Shown here: piece after piece, positions 1 to 8,494 of the stretch
How positions within the stretch are numbered: position 1 is the stretch's first letter
Layout: every line of letters starts with the position of its first letter
Source: Nannocystis pusilla
GTDB lineage: Bacteria; Myxococcota_A; Polyangia; Nannocystales; Nannocystaceae
Assembly (NCBI RefSeq): GCF_026626665.1
Contig: NZ_JAPNKE010000002.1
Location: 9,196,001 to 9,260,000, forward strand
DNA: 64,000 bases
Direction of reading: 5' to 3'
The notes under the pieces: model-generated
What the model was told of the DNA's origin: nothing
Databases searched by the model: none
What the model saw: the letters and a program-made list of their open reading frames with translations, nothing else
Made by a program: the position numbers and the translations under genes

Positions 1-120
1 GACGGCTCGTCCGTGGTGTGGGTGGTCGTCGACGACGCGATGCCGATGCACGCGTGGCACGAGTGCCGCGTCGACAACAACTCGGCCAGCGGCACCGGTC
101 AGTGCCCGCTGCCGGGGTGA
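1..120 (+). CDS. C-terminal end of an unknown protein, cut by the window edge
   Basis: Reading frame 1 is open from the first base to a TGA at 118-120 and gives 39 residues. They include a valine-rich strand (VVWVVVDD) and two cysteines in a hydrophilic tail (HECRVDNN...QCPLPG). The alternating hydrophobic pattern and the DNN tail look like the last beta strands of a secreted beta-sandwich repeat protein, but the fragment is too short to assign a family. A perfect hairpin follows the stop after seven bases, which supports this being a true gene end. The function is unknown. Confidence 0.55.
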   Translation, partial: DGSSVVWVVVDDAMPMHAWHECRVDNNSASGTGQCPLPG

Positions 121-127
121 AAAGCGA

Positions 128-152
128 AAGGCGAGCGTCGGGCGCTCGCCTT
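128..152. terminator. Hairpin between convergent genes
   Basis: A perfect 10-bp stem (AAGGCGAGCG at 128-137 with CGCTCGCCTT at 143-152) encloses a five-base loop. It lies directly after the stop of the gene ending at 120 and before the end of the leftward gene at 214. There is no long T-run, so it may act as a bidirectional, partly Rho-assisted terminator. Confidence 0.6.
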
Positions 153-213
153 CTGTCCTTTGGGGCAGGCTGTCTTTCGGGGCAGCCTGCGATCGGCTGC
201 CCCGAGGGACAGG
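153..213. repeat. Cluster of CTGTCC/GGACAG palindromes
   Basis: Three overlapping inverted motifs lie here: CTGTCC-tttg-GGGCAG, GCTGTC-tttcgg-GGCAGC, and a terminal GGGACAGG just before the stop of the leftward gene. They belong to the degenerate hairpin family found throughout the window. Confidence 0.5.
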
Positions 214-1008
214 TCACTTGACGGTGTAGCAGGTGCCGCGGCCCATGCCGTGGCGCTTGAGGCGGCCGTGCTTGACCAGCTGGCCGATGTGGAAGCGCAG
301 CTTGCGGCGGCCCATGCCGGTCTGCTCCTCGAGGTCCTGCATGGTCGCCTCCTTGAGCTTGCGGACGATCGGGACCAGCAGCTTGGCGGCCTGGTCGAGG
401 TTCATCGCGTCGCTGTCGTCCTGCATCGCCGGGACGTACATCGCGGCCTTCTTGGCGGCCTTCTTGCTCAGCTTCTTGCCGCCCGCGGCGCCCTTCTTGG
501 CCGGCGCGGGCGGGATGTTGGGCAGCGCGGTCTGGGTCGGGGCGGCGCGGCCGCCCTTGCCCTTGGCGGCCTTGGTGGCCTTCTTCGCGGCGGCTTTGGT
601 CTTCTTGGCGGCCTTGGGCGGGGGCGGCGGCGCGACGTCCTCCTCGGTCTCGCTGAGGTCGTCGTCGTCCTCGACCTCTTCCTCTTCTTCGTCCTCGTCC
701 TCGGGCTCCTCGGCGAACGCCTCGACCTCTTCCTCTTCTTCTTCCTCGGGCTCGCCGGCGTCGGCGACCGCAGGCGGCACAGCCGGCGCTGCGACCTCGC
801 CGCCGAGCAGGGCTTCGGCGAACTCGCCGAGCGACAGCTCACCCATCGCGTCGCCCCAACCGAGCTCTTGCGCGGCGTCGACGATGTCACCGAGCGTCGT
901 CGTCGGGCTCAGTTCGCGGGCGATGGTCTCGAGCACGGCCTTGCGTTGCTCGACGACGAGGTGACGACGGTAGCTGTCTTCGAAGCCGGTCGAGAGGTTG
1001 CGCTGCAC
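214..1008 (-). CDS. Chromatin-like DNA-binding protein: acidic run, lysine-rich H1-like linker, C-terminal winged helix
   Basis: The 264-residue protein has four visible parts. Residues 1-80 are a mixed helical region. Residues 87-124 are almost all Glu and Asp. Residues 132-190 are rich in Lys, Ala and Pro, like eukaryotic histone H1 tails. Residues 205-264 look like a small winged helix, with a QDLEEQTGMGRRKLRFHIG recognition-helix pattern and a basic wing. The likely role is binding or bridging DNA, with the acidic segment serving for self-masking or protein contacts. The start at 1008 has a GGGAG about ten bases upstream. Lysine-rich H1-like tails are known in myxobacterial regulators, but this arrangement is not one I can name. 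Function is inferred from composition and the C-terminal fold. Confidence 0.8.
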   Translation of the reverse strand: MQRNLSTGFEDSYRRHLVVEQRKAVLETIARELSPTTTLGDIVDAAQELGWGDAMGELSLGEFAEALLGGEVAAPAVPPAVADAGEPEEEEEEEVEAFAEEPEDEDEEEEEVEDDDDLSETEEDVAPPPPPKAAKKTKAAAKKATKAAKGKGGRAAPTQTALPNIPPAPAKKGAAGGKKLSKKAAKKAAMYVPAMQDDSDAMNLDQAAKLLVPIVRKLKEATMQDLEEQTGMGRRKLRFHIGQLVKHGRLKRHGMGRGTCYTVK

Positions 1009-1133
1009 GGCGCGGAATCTTGCTCCCGGGCCGGCGCCTCAGCAAGCGCGAACAGTGGACCGGCGCGCCGCGCGAAGCATGCAGCACGCGAGGGCAGCGG
1101 CGAGGACATCGGGGGTGGGTGCGCTAACCCACA

Positions 1134-3311
1134 TCAACTGGGAGTCTGTACGTTGTTCTCGGCAGGCGCAGCGGCCTCGGCAGGTCCTGGCGCGGCCTCG
1201 GCGGCCGGGCCGTCAGCGGGGGCAGGGGTGTCGCTCGGCTTGGGGATGTAGCCCTCGATAGGCTTCTGCCGCGTGCCCTTGATCCGACCCTCGGTGACGT
1301 CGACGGCGATCGGCTGCGCGAGCTTGTAGCGATAGCCGCGGGTCTTGAGGGAGATCTTGAAGGTCTGGTCCTCGTGGACGAATTCGCGGGAGAACCCGAG
1401 CTTGATCTGGCCCTCGCGGACGAACTGCCGGTGGCCGAGGATGAACGAGAACAGCCGCACCGCGGACATGTTGTAGAGGCGGTGACAGCCGTGCGAGTAG
1501 CGGCGGAGGATCGACATGTAGTCGACGCTGCCGTGGGTCCGGATCGAGTTGTCGAAGTCGGCCTTGAGGGTGCCGTCGGGGTTCTTGATCTCTTTGATAT
1601 GGTAGGCCGCGACCAGGCCGTAGGCCGAGGTGTAGCTGGGCCCGAACTCGGCGTTGTTGACGACCGTGCGGACCCGGCCGTCCTTCCACTTGCGGCGCAC
1701 CAGCTCGCGCGGCGGCGTGGTGGCCGGCGGGATCCACACCGGCGCCGCCACGATCTCCTTCCACACGCGCGGACCTACGTCGGAGTCCTTGTACTTGTAG
1801 TACTCGCCGCCGTTGTACAGCTCGCTGCGCCACGAGCCGATCGTGGTGCGCCAGTGGATCAGCGGGATCTTCTGGCCCTCGTAGACGGTGTAGACGGTGA
1901 TGTGCGGGTAGCGCTCGCGCGGCTGCGACAGGCGCTTGCCGGTGCTGTCGAACGGGAAGTCGTACCAGACGTCGCCGCGGTCGATGACGACCTCGTAGGT
2001 CATGTCCTCGAGGTAGTAGTCGGGCCGCGGCGGCAGCTTGACCGCGACCAGCAGGTCCTCGAAGTTGCCGGCGCCGAGCTCGCTGAGCTTGTCGAGCTGG
2101 CGTCGGGCGCTCTCGGGCGTGCCGAGGTCGAGGGCGGCGACGGCGGCGTCGACCGACTCGCGCACGACGTCGCGCAGCGGCTGCTCCTCGCCGCGGCGGT
2201 CCTTCCAGCGGAACTTCGGCTTCCAGCGCGCGGCGCTGCCGTCCTCGAGGATCGCCGCGCCCGAGACGACGCGCTCCTCGACGACCCGCAGCAGCCGGCG
2301 GTGGGCGCTCTCGTCCTGCGTGCGCGCGAGGGCCTCGAGGTTCTCGCGCGTGAAGTGGCCCCAGCCCATGATCGCGTGCTTCTTCTCGAACTGCGCCAGC
2401 GCGTGGGTGGTCGCCGAGTCGAACTCGCCCTTGGTGTAGGTGCCCTCGCCCTCGGCCGACTGGAACATCTTCTCGCAGCGGAGCCGGCGCTGGGCGTGGT
2501 CGATGACGTCGACCTTGCTCTGCAGCGCGCGCCAGTTGTCGTAGGCGCGGCCGAGCTTCGGGTGACCCTTGGCCTGCTCGAGGTCGGCGGGGTCGAGCTT
2601 GGCCTTCTTCAGGTCCTTCTCGAGCGAGGCCTTGAGCCGCGCGAGCTTGCGGACGTCGCCCGTCTTCTTGTCGGCGTAGGCGATGCCGCCGCCGGTCCAC
2701 GCGCGCAGGACCTCGGGGTCGAACCCGGCGGCCTGCAGACACGGCCCGATCTCGCTGTCGACGGTGCGCCACTCGCCGGCGACGACCTGCAGCGTCGGCG
2801 GGATGCCGTACAGCTCGAGGAAGTTGCGCTCGTGCTTGTCGAGCGCCTCGCCGTCGGCGTCGACGCGGTTGTTGGCGAGGTCGATGTAGCGCTTGCGGTA
2901 GTCGTTGGGCTGCGCGTCGTCGACGGCGACCGTCTTCTCGCTGAAGATGTACGGCACCCAGCTGTTGCTGAGGTCGATCACCGTGTAGCCGGCGGCCTCG
3001 ACCGCGGCGATCTCCTGCCGCTTGGGCTCGGCGCCCGGGCCGTCGAACACCCACGCATGGCCCGCGGACTGCTCGCGCTGGCTGGTCTTGGGGAACACGA
3101 GGGCTGCGGGCGGCGCCACGGGTTCGCTCGGCTGCGGCGCGGCCCCGGCGGCGGCTCCGGTGGGGACCTGGGGCGCAGGCGCGGAGGGGAGATCCGCAGG
3201 CGGGGTGCTCGAGCAGGCGAGACAGAGGGCGAAAAACGCGCTCCAGCGGACCGCAAGCGGTCGCGCGCGCACGAGCCGGGGCGAGGCCCCGCGACCCAGC
3301 GATACTGGCAT
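1134..3311 (-). CDS. L,D-transpeptidase (YkuD fold) with peptidoglycan-binding-like domain, exported
   Basis: This gene encodes a 725-residue exported enzyme expected to cross-link peptidoglycan or attach proteins to it by transpeptidation. The catalytic signature SHGCHR is at residues 606-611 with Cys609 as nucleophile and His607 beside it. A peptidoglycan-binding-like helical segment (residues about 395-430, with the ALAQFEKKHAI pattern) precedes it. The N-terminus has arginines, a hydrophobic core and a cysteine at about residue 33, so it may be a lipoprotein, though the lipobox is weak. A Pro/Ala-rich linker follows. The start at 3311 was chosen because the signal sequence begins there, although the frame stays open for another 164 codons upstream. 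The family usually has 300-600 residues, so this is a long member. The middle of the protein is not recognised. Confidence 0.85.
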   Translation of the reverse strand: MPVSLGRGASPRLVRARPLAVRWSAFFALCLACSSTPPADLPSAPAPQVPTGAAAGAAPQPSEPVAPPAALVFPKTSQREQSAGHAWVFDGPGAEPKRQEIAAVEAAGYTVIDLSNSWVPYIFSEKTVAVDDAQPNDYRKRYIDLANNRVDADGEALDKHERNFLELYGIPPTLQVVAGEWRTVDSEIGPCLQAAGFDPEVLRAWTGGGIAYADKKTGDVRKLARLKASLEKDLKKAKLDPADLEQAKGHPKLGRAYDNWRALQSKVDVIDHAQRRLRCEKMFQSAEGEGTYTKGEFDSATTHALAQFEKKHAIMGWGHFTRENLEALARTQDESAHRRLLRVVEERVVSGAAILEDGSAARWKPKFRWKDRRGEEQPLRDVVRESVDAAVAALDLGTPESARRQLDKLSELGAGNFEDLLVAVKLPPRPDYYLEDMTYEVVIDRGDVWYDFPFDSTGKRLSQPRERYPHITVYTVYEGQKIPLIHWRTTIGSWRSELYNGGEYYKYKDSDVGPRVWKEIVAAPVWIPPATTPPRELVRRKWKDGRVRTVVNNAEFGPSYTSAYGLVAAYHIKEIKNPDGTLKADFDNSIRTHGSVDYMSILRRYSHGCHRLYNMSAVRLFSFILGHRQFVREGQIKLGFSREFVHEDQTFKISLKTRGYRYKLAQPIAVDVTEGRIKGTRQKPIEGYIPKPSDTPAPADGPAAEAAPGPAEAAAPAENNVQTPS

Positions 3312-3543
3312 GGTGGACCGAGGATAGCCGGCTGCAAGGAAACTGCCAAAAGCCTGGCCAGAACCCGGCGAGAGCGTCTCCTGGGCCACGCGCGCGAAGT
3401 CAGCGTCACGCGTGCGTCGCAGCGCGGTGCGTGGTGAAAACGTGGACACACGGACGGTACGCGCCACGCCGTCCACGCCATCCATCGCGGCGCGCGGCGG
3501 CGGGTGCGTGGCGACGCGTACGGCGCGACGGCTGCAGGGCGGC

Positions 3544-3589
3544 GTGTGCGAGGGGCGTGCCGTGTGCGAGGGGCGTGCCGTGTGCGAGG
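3544..3589. repeat. 18-bp tandem repeat, 2.5 copies
   Basis: The unit GTGTGCGAGGGGCGTGCC occurs at 3544-3561 and 3562-3579, and a third copy starts at 3580. It lies in the 360-bp stretch between the leftward transpeptidase (start 3311) and the rightward lipoprotein (start 3672). I see no gene there and no clear promoter. Confidence 0.85.
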
Positions 3590-3671
3590 TGGCGCAGGCG
3601 GGCGGGCGCGACGGATGCTTTACAAGCTGTGGCCGGATGTGCCACGTTGACGCTGCCGCAAGGAGACCGCG

Positions 3672-4392
3672 TTGAACCTCCTCAAGACTGCCCTGACCTA
3701 CGCCGTCCTGTTTAGCGTGGGCGCCGTGACCTCGGTCGCGTGCTTCGAGCCGGAGCTCGATATCCCGTCGTTCCGCTGCAACCCGGCGCAGGCGACCGCG
3801 CAAGGCGACAACGGCTGCCCAGGCGAGGAGACGTGCTGCTCGGACGACCCGGCGACCGTCGGCGGCAAGATCCCAATACTACATGGACGGCGTCAGCAAC
3901 GAGCGGTACGGCGCCCCGCTGTTCTCCGACAACAACAACGCGCTCAGCACCCAGGGCATGTGCGTGAAGACGGGTGACTTCGACAGCCCGCTCATCAACG
4001 GCTGCCCCGTGCCGTGCAACCCGCATTGGGACACGGCCACGATCAACGAGATCTGCATGGGCTCGCAGTGCTGCCAGACGCAGGAGCTCGACCCGGCCCG
4101 CGACTGCATCATGGTCGACGGCAAGTGGCGCGGGGCCAACGGCTCCGACATCCTCGCCATGCGCTCCGGCTGGGGCGGGCAGCACGCGACCAATCAGGAC
4201 CCGGTCGCCGCGGGCTGCACGGTCTTCGCCCAGGGCGACCAGAAGAGCCTGCGCGACTGCATCGAGCAGCTCGGCGTCGCCAGCTCGCGCGGCTTCTGCT
4301 ACCTGCTCGGCTGCCCGTGCGTCGAGGACGTGTGCGAGATGAAGAACCCCGACTACGTGCCGCGCTGCACCGGCGGCGCGCCGGGCGTGTGA
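3672..4392 (+). CDS. Cysteine-rich secreted lipoprotein, frameshifted
   Basis: The gene starts with TTG at 3672, decided by a strong AAGGAG six bases upstream at 3660-3665. The first 24 residues form a signal peptide ending in a lipobox-like SVAC. A cysteine-rich secreted domain follows (patterns CCSDDP, CQTQE, CYLLGCPC), probably disulfide-bonded. The first frame is right up to about 3868 and the rest reads in the +1 frame from about 3880 to the TGA at 4392, so one extra base or two missing bases lie near the string aagatcccaatactacatg. The joined product would be about 239 residues. The family is not recognised. An assembly indel is as likely as a true mutation. Confidence 0.7.
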
Positions 4393-4646
4393 GCACCAGC
4401 GCCGCGGTCGCGTCGCGCGCCCGCGCGTAAGATCGCCGGAGGCGTCGAGCAAGGCGGCCGGCGCGACGAGATCGCACGATCAGATCCGCGCGCCGAGATC
4501 TTGCACCGCCACTCCAGGGGCCCAATGCTCCGGACCCGGACCTGAACTCGCGCTCGGACCGCCAGTCCGCGCCGGTCGCCCTCGTGCGTCGGCGTTCGCG
4601 TCTCGCTGGCGCCGCCGTGAGGCTTCTATTAAAGAGGTAGGCTCCG
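4393..4646. other. Intergenic stretch upstream of topoisomerase I
   Basis: These 254 bases hold no convincing coding frame or RNA gene. They lead into a strong intrinsic terminator hairpin that sits about 40 bases before the next start codon. The 5' leader of the topoisomerase gene may begin inside this stretch. Confidence 0.5.
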
Positions 4647-4648
4647 GT

Positions 4649-4680
4649 GGACCTGGCGGCGCCAGGTCCGGGGCTTTTTT
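4649..4680 (+). terminator. Intrinsic terminator or leader attenuator
   Basis: A perfect 8-bp stem (GGACCTGG at 4649-4656, CCAGGTCC at 4662-4669) with a five-base loop is extended by GCTCC/GGGGC flanks and followed by six T residues at 4675-4680. It points rightward and ends 42 bases before the topoisomerase start. It is 257 bases past the preceding stop, so it could terminate a short leader RNA rather than the lipoprotein mRNA. Confidence 0.75.
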
Positions 4681-4721
4681 ATTGCCCCTCCTTCCTGTAT
4701 CTCGTCTCACACGTGACCCCC

Positions 4722-7679
4722 ATGGCGCGAGCTTCTTCTGCAGACGGCACCAAGACCGACGCCCCCACCAAGACCCGCAAGGTCGCCAAGGTGAAGGCGA
4801 AGGCGACCGAGGCGGCCACGCCGGCGAAGCCGAAAGCCAAACCGAAAGCCGCCGAGGGCGCCGCCAAGAAGGCCGCGCCGGCGAAGAAGGCGGCCAAGGC
4901 CGCGACGCCCAAGGCGGCCAAGGCGCCCAAGGCGACGAAGGCGCCCAAGGCGACGAAGGCGCCCAAGGAGCCCAAGGAAGCGCCGGAGGCCGCGCCCGAG
5001 GAGGGCGACGAGGCCGAGGGCGCGTCGGCGCGCGGGAAGCAGCTGGTGATCGTCGAGAGCCCCGCGAAGGCCAAGACGATCAACAAGTACCTCGGCTCGA
5101 ACTTCGTGGTGCAGGCGTCGGTCGGCCACATCCGCGACCTGCCGACCAAGTCGGAGAAGGGCGCCAAGCAGCCGGTGCCCGGGGTCGATCTCGAGCACGG
5201 CTTCCGCCCGACCTACGTGGTCCTGACCAATAAGAGCAAGACGGTCGCCGACCTCAAGCGGCTGGCCAAGAACGCCTCGCAGGTGTGGTTCGCAACAGAC
5301 TTGGACCGCGAGGGAGAGGCGATCGCCTGGCACCTCGCGGAGGAGCTGCGCATCCCGCCGCAGGCCGCCCGCCGGGTGGTGTTCAACGCGATCACGCAGC
5401 AGGCCGTGCACCGCGCGTTCGCCAACCCGCGGCCGATCGACGTCAACAAGGTCAACGCCCAGCAGGCGCGCCGCATCCTCGACCGCATCGTCGGCTACCA
5501 GGCGTCGCCGCTGCTGTGGAAGAAGGTGGCGCGCGGGCTGTCGGCCGGGCGCGTGCAGTCGGTCGCGGTCAAGCTGATCGTCGAGCGCGAGCGCGAGATC
5601 GCGGCCTTCGTCCCCGACGAGCGCTGGGAGGTCACCGTCCGTCTGTGCGTCGACCCGAGCCAGGCTGCGCCGCTGGCGTCGGCGTGGACCACGTTCCTCG
5701 CCACCGTCGACGAGAAGGGCAAGGGCCCGACCCTCAAGGCGCAGAACACCTGGATGTCGCAGCACGCGGCGATCGAGTCGGAGCTGGTCGAGCTCGGCGG
5801 CGAGAAGTTCTCGCTGACGGCCGCCTCGACCGCGCCGCGCGACCTGTCCGCCGACGTGTCCCGCGTGGTCGAGGCCGTCGGCCTGGTCGACGTCAAGGCG
5901 ACCGCGCGCGACAACCCGGAGGGCAAGGGCCCGCAGAAGACGCTGCGCACGATCACCGGCGCGCTCGACCCGGCGGCGCGCTACCGCGTCAAGTCGGTCG
6001 AGACCAAGCGGACCAACTCGCGCCCGCTGGCGCCGTTCATCACCTCGTCGCTGCAGATCGCCGCCGCCAACCAGCTCGGCTTCACGACCCAGCGCACGAT
6101 GCGGGCGGCGCAGCAGCTGTACGAGGGCATCGCCATCCCGGGCGAGGGCCAGGTCGGTCTCATCACGTACATGCGCACCGACGCGACCGCGCTGTCGGCC
6201 GAGGCGCTGACGCAGATCCGCGGCTTCATCGAGTCGCGCTTCGGCGAGCCCTACCTGCCCGAGAAGCCCAACATCTACACGTCGTCGAACAAGGACGCGC
6301 AGGAGGCCCACGAGGCGATCCGGCCGACCGACATCAGCCGCCGCCCGGAGGACCTGCGCGAGGCGCTGACCGACGAGCAGTTCAAGCTGTACTCGCTGAT
6401 CTGGTCGCGCACGGTGGCCTGCCAGATGACGCCGGCGCAGTGGGACGCGACCGCGGTGATGTTCGAGCGCGCCGACAAGCCGACCGGCGCGGTGGTCCGC
6501 GCCACCGGCCGCACGCTGGTGTTCGACGGCTTCCTCAAGGTGCTCGGGGTCCAGGCGACCGACGAGCAGACGCTGCCGACGCTCGGCGAGGGCCAGGCGT
6601 TCGGGACGTTCTCGATCGAGCCGCAGCAGAAGTTCCAGAGCCCGCCGCCGCGCTACACCGAGGCGTCGCTGGTCAAGACGCTCGAGGCCGAGGGCATCGG
6701 CCGGCCGTCGACCTACGCGTCGATCATCTCGGTCATCCAGGAGCGCAAGTACGTCGAGCAGCTCGACCGCCGCTTCTACGCCACCGACCTCGGCGAGGTC
6801 GTGACCGACAAGCTGGTCGAGGCGTTCAAGGACCTGATGGACGTCGGCTACACGCGGGCGATGGAGGCCCAGCTCGACGAGATCGAGGACAAGGGCGCCG
6901 ACTGGCAGAAGATGCTCGAGCGCTTCTACGGCGGCTTCCGCCGCTCGCTCGACATCGCCAGCGACACGATGACGCACGCCAAGGCCGAGGCGCAGCCGGC
7001 GATCTACAAGTGCCCGAAGTGCGGGTCGCCGACCTGCTACCGGTTCGGCAAGAACGGCCGCTTCCTGTCCTGCACGACCTACCCCGAGTGCGACTACGCG
7101 GCGCCGATCACCCGCGACGGCCGGCCGCTGCTGCCGGAGCGCGTCGACATGGTCTGCCCCGACGACGGCTCCGACATGGAGCTCCGCAACAGCCGCTTCG
7201 GCCCGTTCCTCGCGTCGGTCAACTTCCCGCACACGAAGTTCGTCATCAACCTCGACAAGAAAGAGGGCGTCAAGCTGCCGACGCCTCCGGCGCTCGAGGT
7301 CGACGTGCCGTGCCCGAAGTGCGGCGCGCCGCTCAACCTGCGCATGGGCAAGCGCGGCCCGTGGCTCGGCTGCTCGAAGTTCCCCAAGTGCCGCGGCCGC
7401 CTGGCCTGGACGGCCCTCGACGAGGAGAAGCAGGCGGCGCTCAGCAAGCAGCTGACCGCCCACGAGAAGGCCCACCCGCCCGTGGTGCTCAAGCGCCGCG
7501 ACGGCCGCGTGATCGCCGAGGGCACGCCGGTGGCGAAGCTGCTGATCCCGGGCGGGCTCGCCGAGCTCGAGATCCACCCGGACGCGCTCGCCGCCAAGAG
7601 CGACGGCGAGAACAAGCCCGCGACCGTGGTCGCGGCGCCCGCGGCCGCGCCCGAGAAGACGCCGGCGCTGCGCAACTGA
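4722..7679 (+). CDS. topA: DNA topoisomerase I (type IA) with lysine-rich N-terminal tail
   Basis: The 985-residue enzyme relaxes negative supercoils by transient single-strand cleavage. After about 105 residues of Lys/Ala/Pro-rich tail comes the TOPRIM domain (LVIVESPAKAKTINKYLG), then the catalytic core with the active-site tyrosine in TYMRTD (Tyr483). Two C-terminal zinc ribbons follow, with CPKC...C...C cysteine sets at about 766-800 and 866-895. The ATG at 4722 was preferred over GTG at 4713 and the further upstream frame because the basic tail begins there. Ordinary bacterial TopA is about 860 residues and lacks this H1-like tail, which may increase processivity or tether the enzyme to DNA. 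The tail contains an 18-bp tandem repeat. The gene is likely monocistronic, with a hairpin after the stop. Confidence 0.97.
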   Translation: MARASSADGTKTDAPTKTRKVAKVKAKATEAATPAKPKAKPKAAEGAAKKAAPAKKAAKAATPKAAKAPKATKAPKATKAPKEPKEAPEAAPEEGDEAEGASARGKQLVIVESPAKAKTINKYLGSNFVVQASVGHIRDLPTKSEKGAKQPVPGVDLEHGFRPTYVVLTNKSKTVADLKRLAKNASQVWFATDLDREGEAIAWHLAEELRIPPQAARRVVFNAITQQAVHRAFANPRPIDVNKVNAQQARRILDRIVGYQASPLLWKKVARGLSAGRVQSVAVKLIVEREREIAAFVPDERWEVTVRLCVDPSQAAPLASAWTTFLATVDEKGKGPTLKAQNTWMSQHAAIESELVELGGEKFSLTAASTAPRDLSADVSRVVEAVGLVDVKATARDNPEGKGPQKTLRTITGALDPAARYRVKSVETKRTNSRPLAPFITSSLQIAAANQLGFTTQRTMRAAQQLYEGIAIPGEGQVGLITYMRTDATALSAEALTQIRGFIESRFGEPYLPEKPNIYTSSNKDAQEAHEAIRPTDISRRPEDLREALTDEQFKLYSLIWSRTVACQMTPAQWDATAVMFERADKPTGAVVRATGRTLVFDGFLKVLGVQATDEQTLPTLGEGQAFGTFSIEPQQKFQSPPPRYTEASLVKTLEAEGIGRPSTYASIISVIQERKYVEQLDRRFYATDLGEVVTDKLVEAFKDLMDVGYTRAMEAQLDEIEDKGADWQKMLERFYGGFRRSLDIASDTMTHAKAEAQPAIYKCPKCGSPTCYRFGKNGRFLSCTTYPECDYAAPITRDGRPLLPERVDMVCPDDGSDMELRNSRFGPFLASVNFPHTKFVINLDKKEGVKLPTPPALEVDVPCPKCGAPLNLRMGKRGPWLGCSKFPKCRGRLAWTALDEEKQAALSKQLTAHEKAHPPVVLKRRDGRVIAEGTPVAKLLIPGGLAELEIHPDALAAKSDGENKPATVVAAPAAAPEKTPALRN
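4920..4967 (+). repeat. 18-bp in-frame tandem repeat in the topA tail
   Basis: The unit AAGGCGCCCAAGGCGACG is repeated at 4920 and 4938, with a partial third copy from 4956. It encodes a KAPKAT repeat. Slippage here would lengthen or shorten the basic tail without breaking the frame. Confidence 0.85.
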
Positions 7680-7705
7680 GCGACGCGGTCGCCCAGACGT
7701 GAAGA

Positions 7706-7727
7706 GCGGGCGCCGCGAGGCGCCCGC
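7706..7727. terminator. Hairpin after topA
   Basis: A perfect 9-bp GC stem (GCGGGCGCC and GGCGCCCGC) with a GCGA tetraloop lies 26 bases after the topA stop and before the end of the leftward ferredoxin gene. There is no T-run. It probably limits transcription from both sides. Confidence 0.5.
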
Positions 7728-7831
7728 GGCTCCTGCCCGGACCCATCACCGCGCGAGGCGGCTTGGCGAGGCGCCCCGCGTAGCGAAGCAGCGAGGTGCT
7801 GCAAGAGCGCGGTCTGTCGCCGAGGTCGGGA

Positions 7832-8188
7832 TCACGCCTTGCGTGGGTCCTGCACGCTCGGGTGCTCCTTGTAGAACGAGTCGAGGCTCTCGCGGGAGAT
7901 CTCCGCTTCGATATCGCCGTCCTTCAGGATCTTCGCCTGACAGCCGAGCCGGCTCGAGGCGCGGACGTCGAACGCCTTGTCGAGCATGTCCTCCTCGTCC
8001 AACTCGGCCTGGGTGAGCAGCTCTCGGCCCTTCGTGACGTAGACGTGACACGCGGAGCAGGCGCAGACGCCGCCGCACATGTCGCCCTCGGGTGCGCCCA
8101 CTCTTTTCGACGCCGCGAGCAGTGTCGAGCCGACAGGGACCTCGGTCTCCCAAGTTCGGCCATGGGCCAGTAATCGGACTTTCGCCAT
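7832..8188 (-). CDS. fdx: 2Fe-2S ferredoxin, adrenodoxin/ISC type
   Basis: The 118-residue electron carrier has the adrenodoxin-type cluster pattern C-x5-C-x2-C-x35-C. Ligands are Cys38, Cys44, Cys47 and Cys83, with an extra cysteine at 42. Ferredoxins of this kind donate electrons in iron-sulfur cluster assembly or to cytochrome P450 and Rieske oxygenases. The start at 8188 is fixed by AGGAGG seven bases upstream. The gene stands alone with no isc genes next to it, so its partner cannot be named from context. Confidence 0.92.
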   Translation of the reverse strand: MAKVRLLAHGRTWETEVPVGSTLLAASKRVGAPEGDMCGGVCACSACHVYVTKGRELLTQAELDEEDMLDKAFDVRASSRLGCQAKILKDGDIEAEISRESLDSFYKEHPSVQDPRKA

Positions 8189-8494
8189 CAGTGCCTCCTC
8201 GATTCGTGCTCTGCCACGGCGCGTCGACGCCCTGGCCGCCGCCCCATTGTCATGAATGTAAACGTACCACGAGACAGAGGCCCGCCGGCGCAAGAGCCTC
8301 CCAAGTCCCAGCTTCTCGACCAGCCGATCCTCGTGTCTCGCGAACGAGGGCGGCGCGAAGGGCAGCGTGACGGCGAGTTCGCGCCTTGCCGCGGTAGGGG
8401 GCTCTGCCGTCGCGTGTCCGATCGAACATGCGTGATTGCACATGCCCGAAGCACCATGTCCGAGCGGCCATGCCTTTCAAAGCAGGCCACGAAG
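8189..8494. other. Intergenic region with palindrome cluster
   Basis: These 306 bases separate the ferredoxin start from the end of the phosphatase. The part from about 8440 to 8515 is dense in degenerate ACATG, CATGTCC and GGACAGG half-sites of the hairpin family, and one extends into the 3' end of the phosphatase. The ferredoxin promoter must lie in 8189-8440, but no clear -35/-10 pair was seen. Confidence 0.5.

Noticed and set aside
160-1251. Rightward open frame across the first 1.2 kb
   Set aside because: It is the complement of the acidic/lysine-rich protein, with Leu/Gly/Arg-rich shadow sequence and no domain. GC-rich third positions support the minus-strand gene.
1374-3437. Long rightward frame over the transpeptidase
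   Set aside because: Its translation is rich in Arg, Leu, Ala and Val with no recognisable domain, while the opposite strand has a complete YkuD motif and signal sequence.
4500-4680. tRNA or small structured RNA near the terminator
   Set aside because: The region lacks a cloverleaf-compatible set of stems and a CCA-like end. Only the terminator hairpin is well supported.
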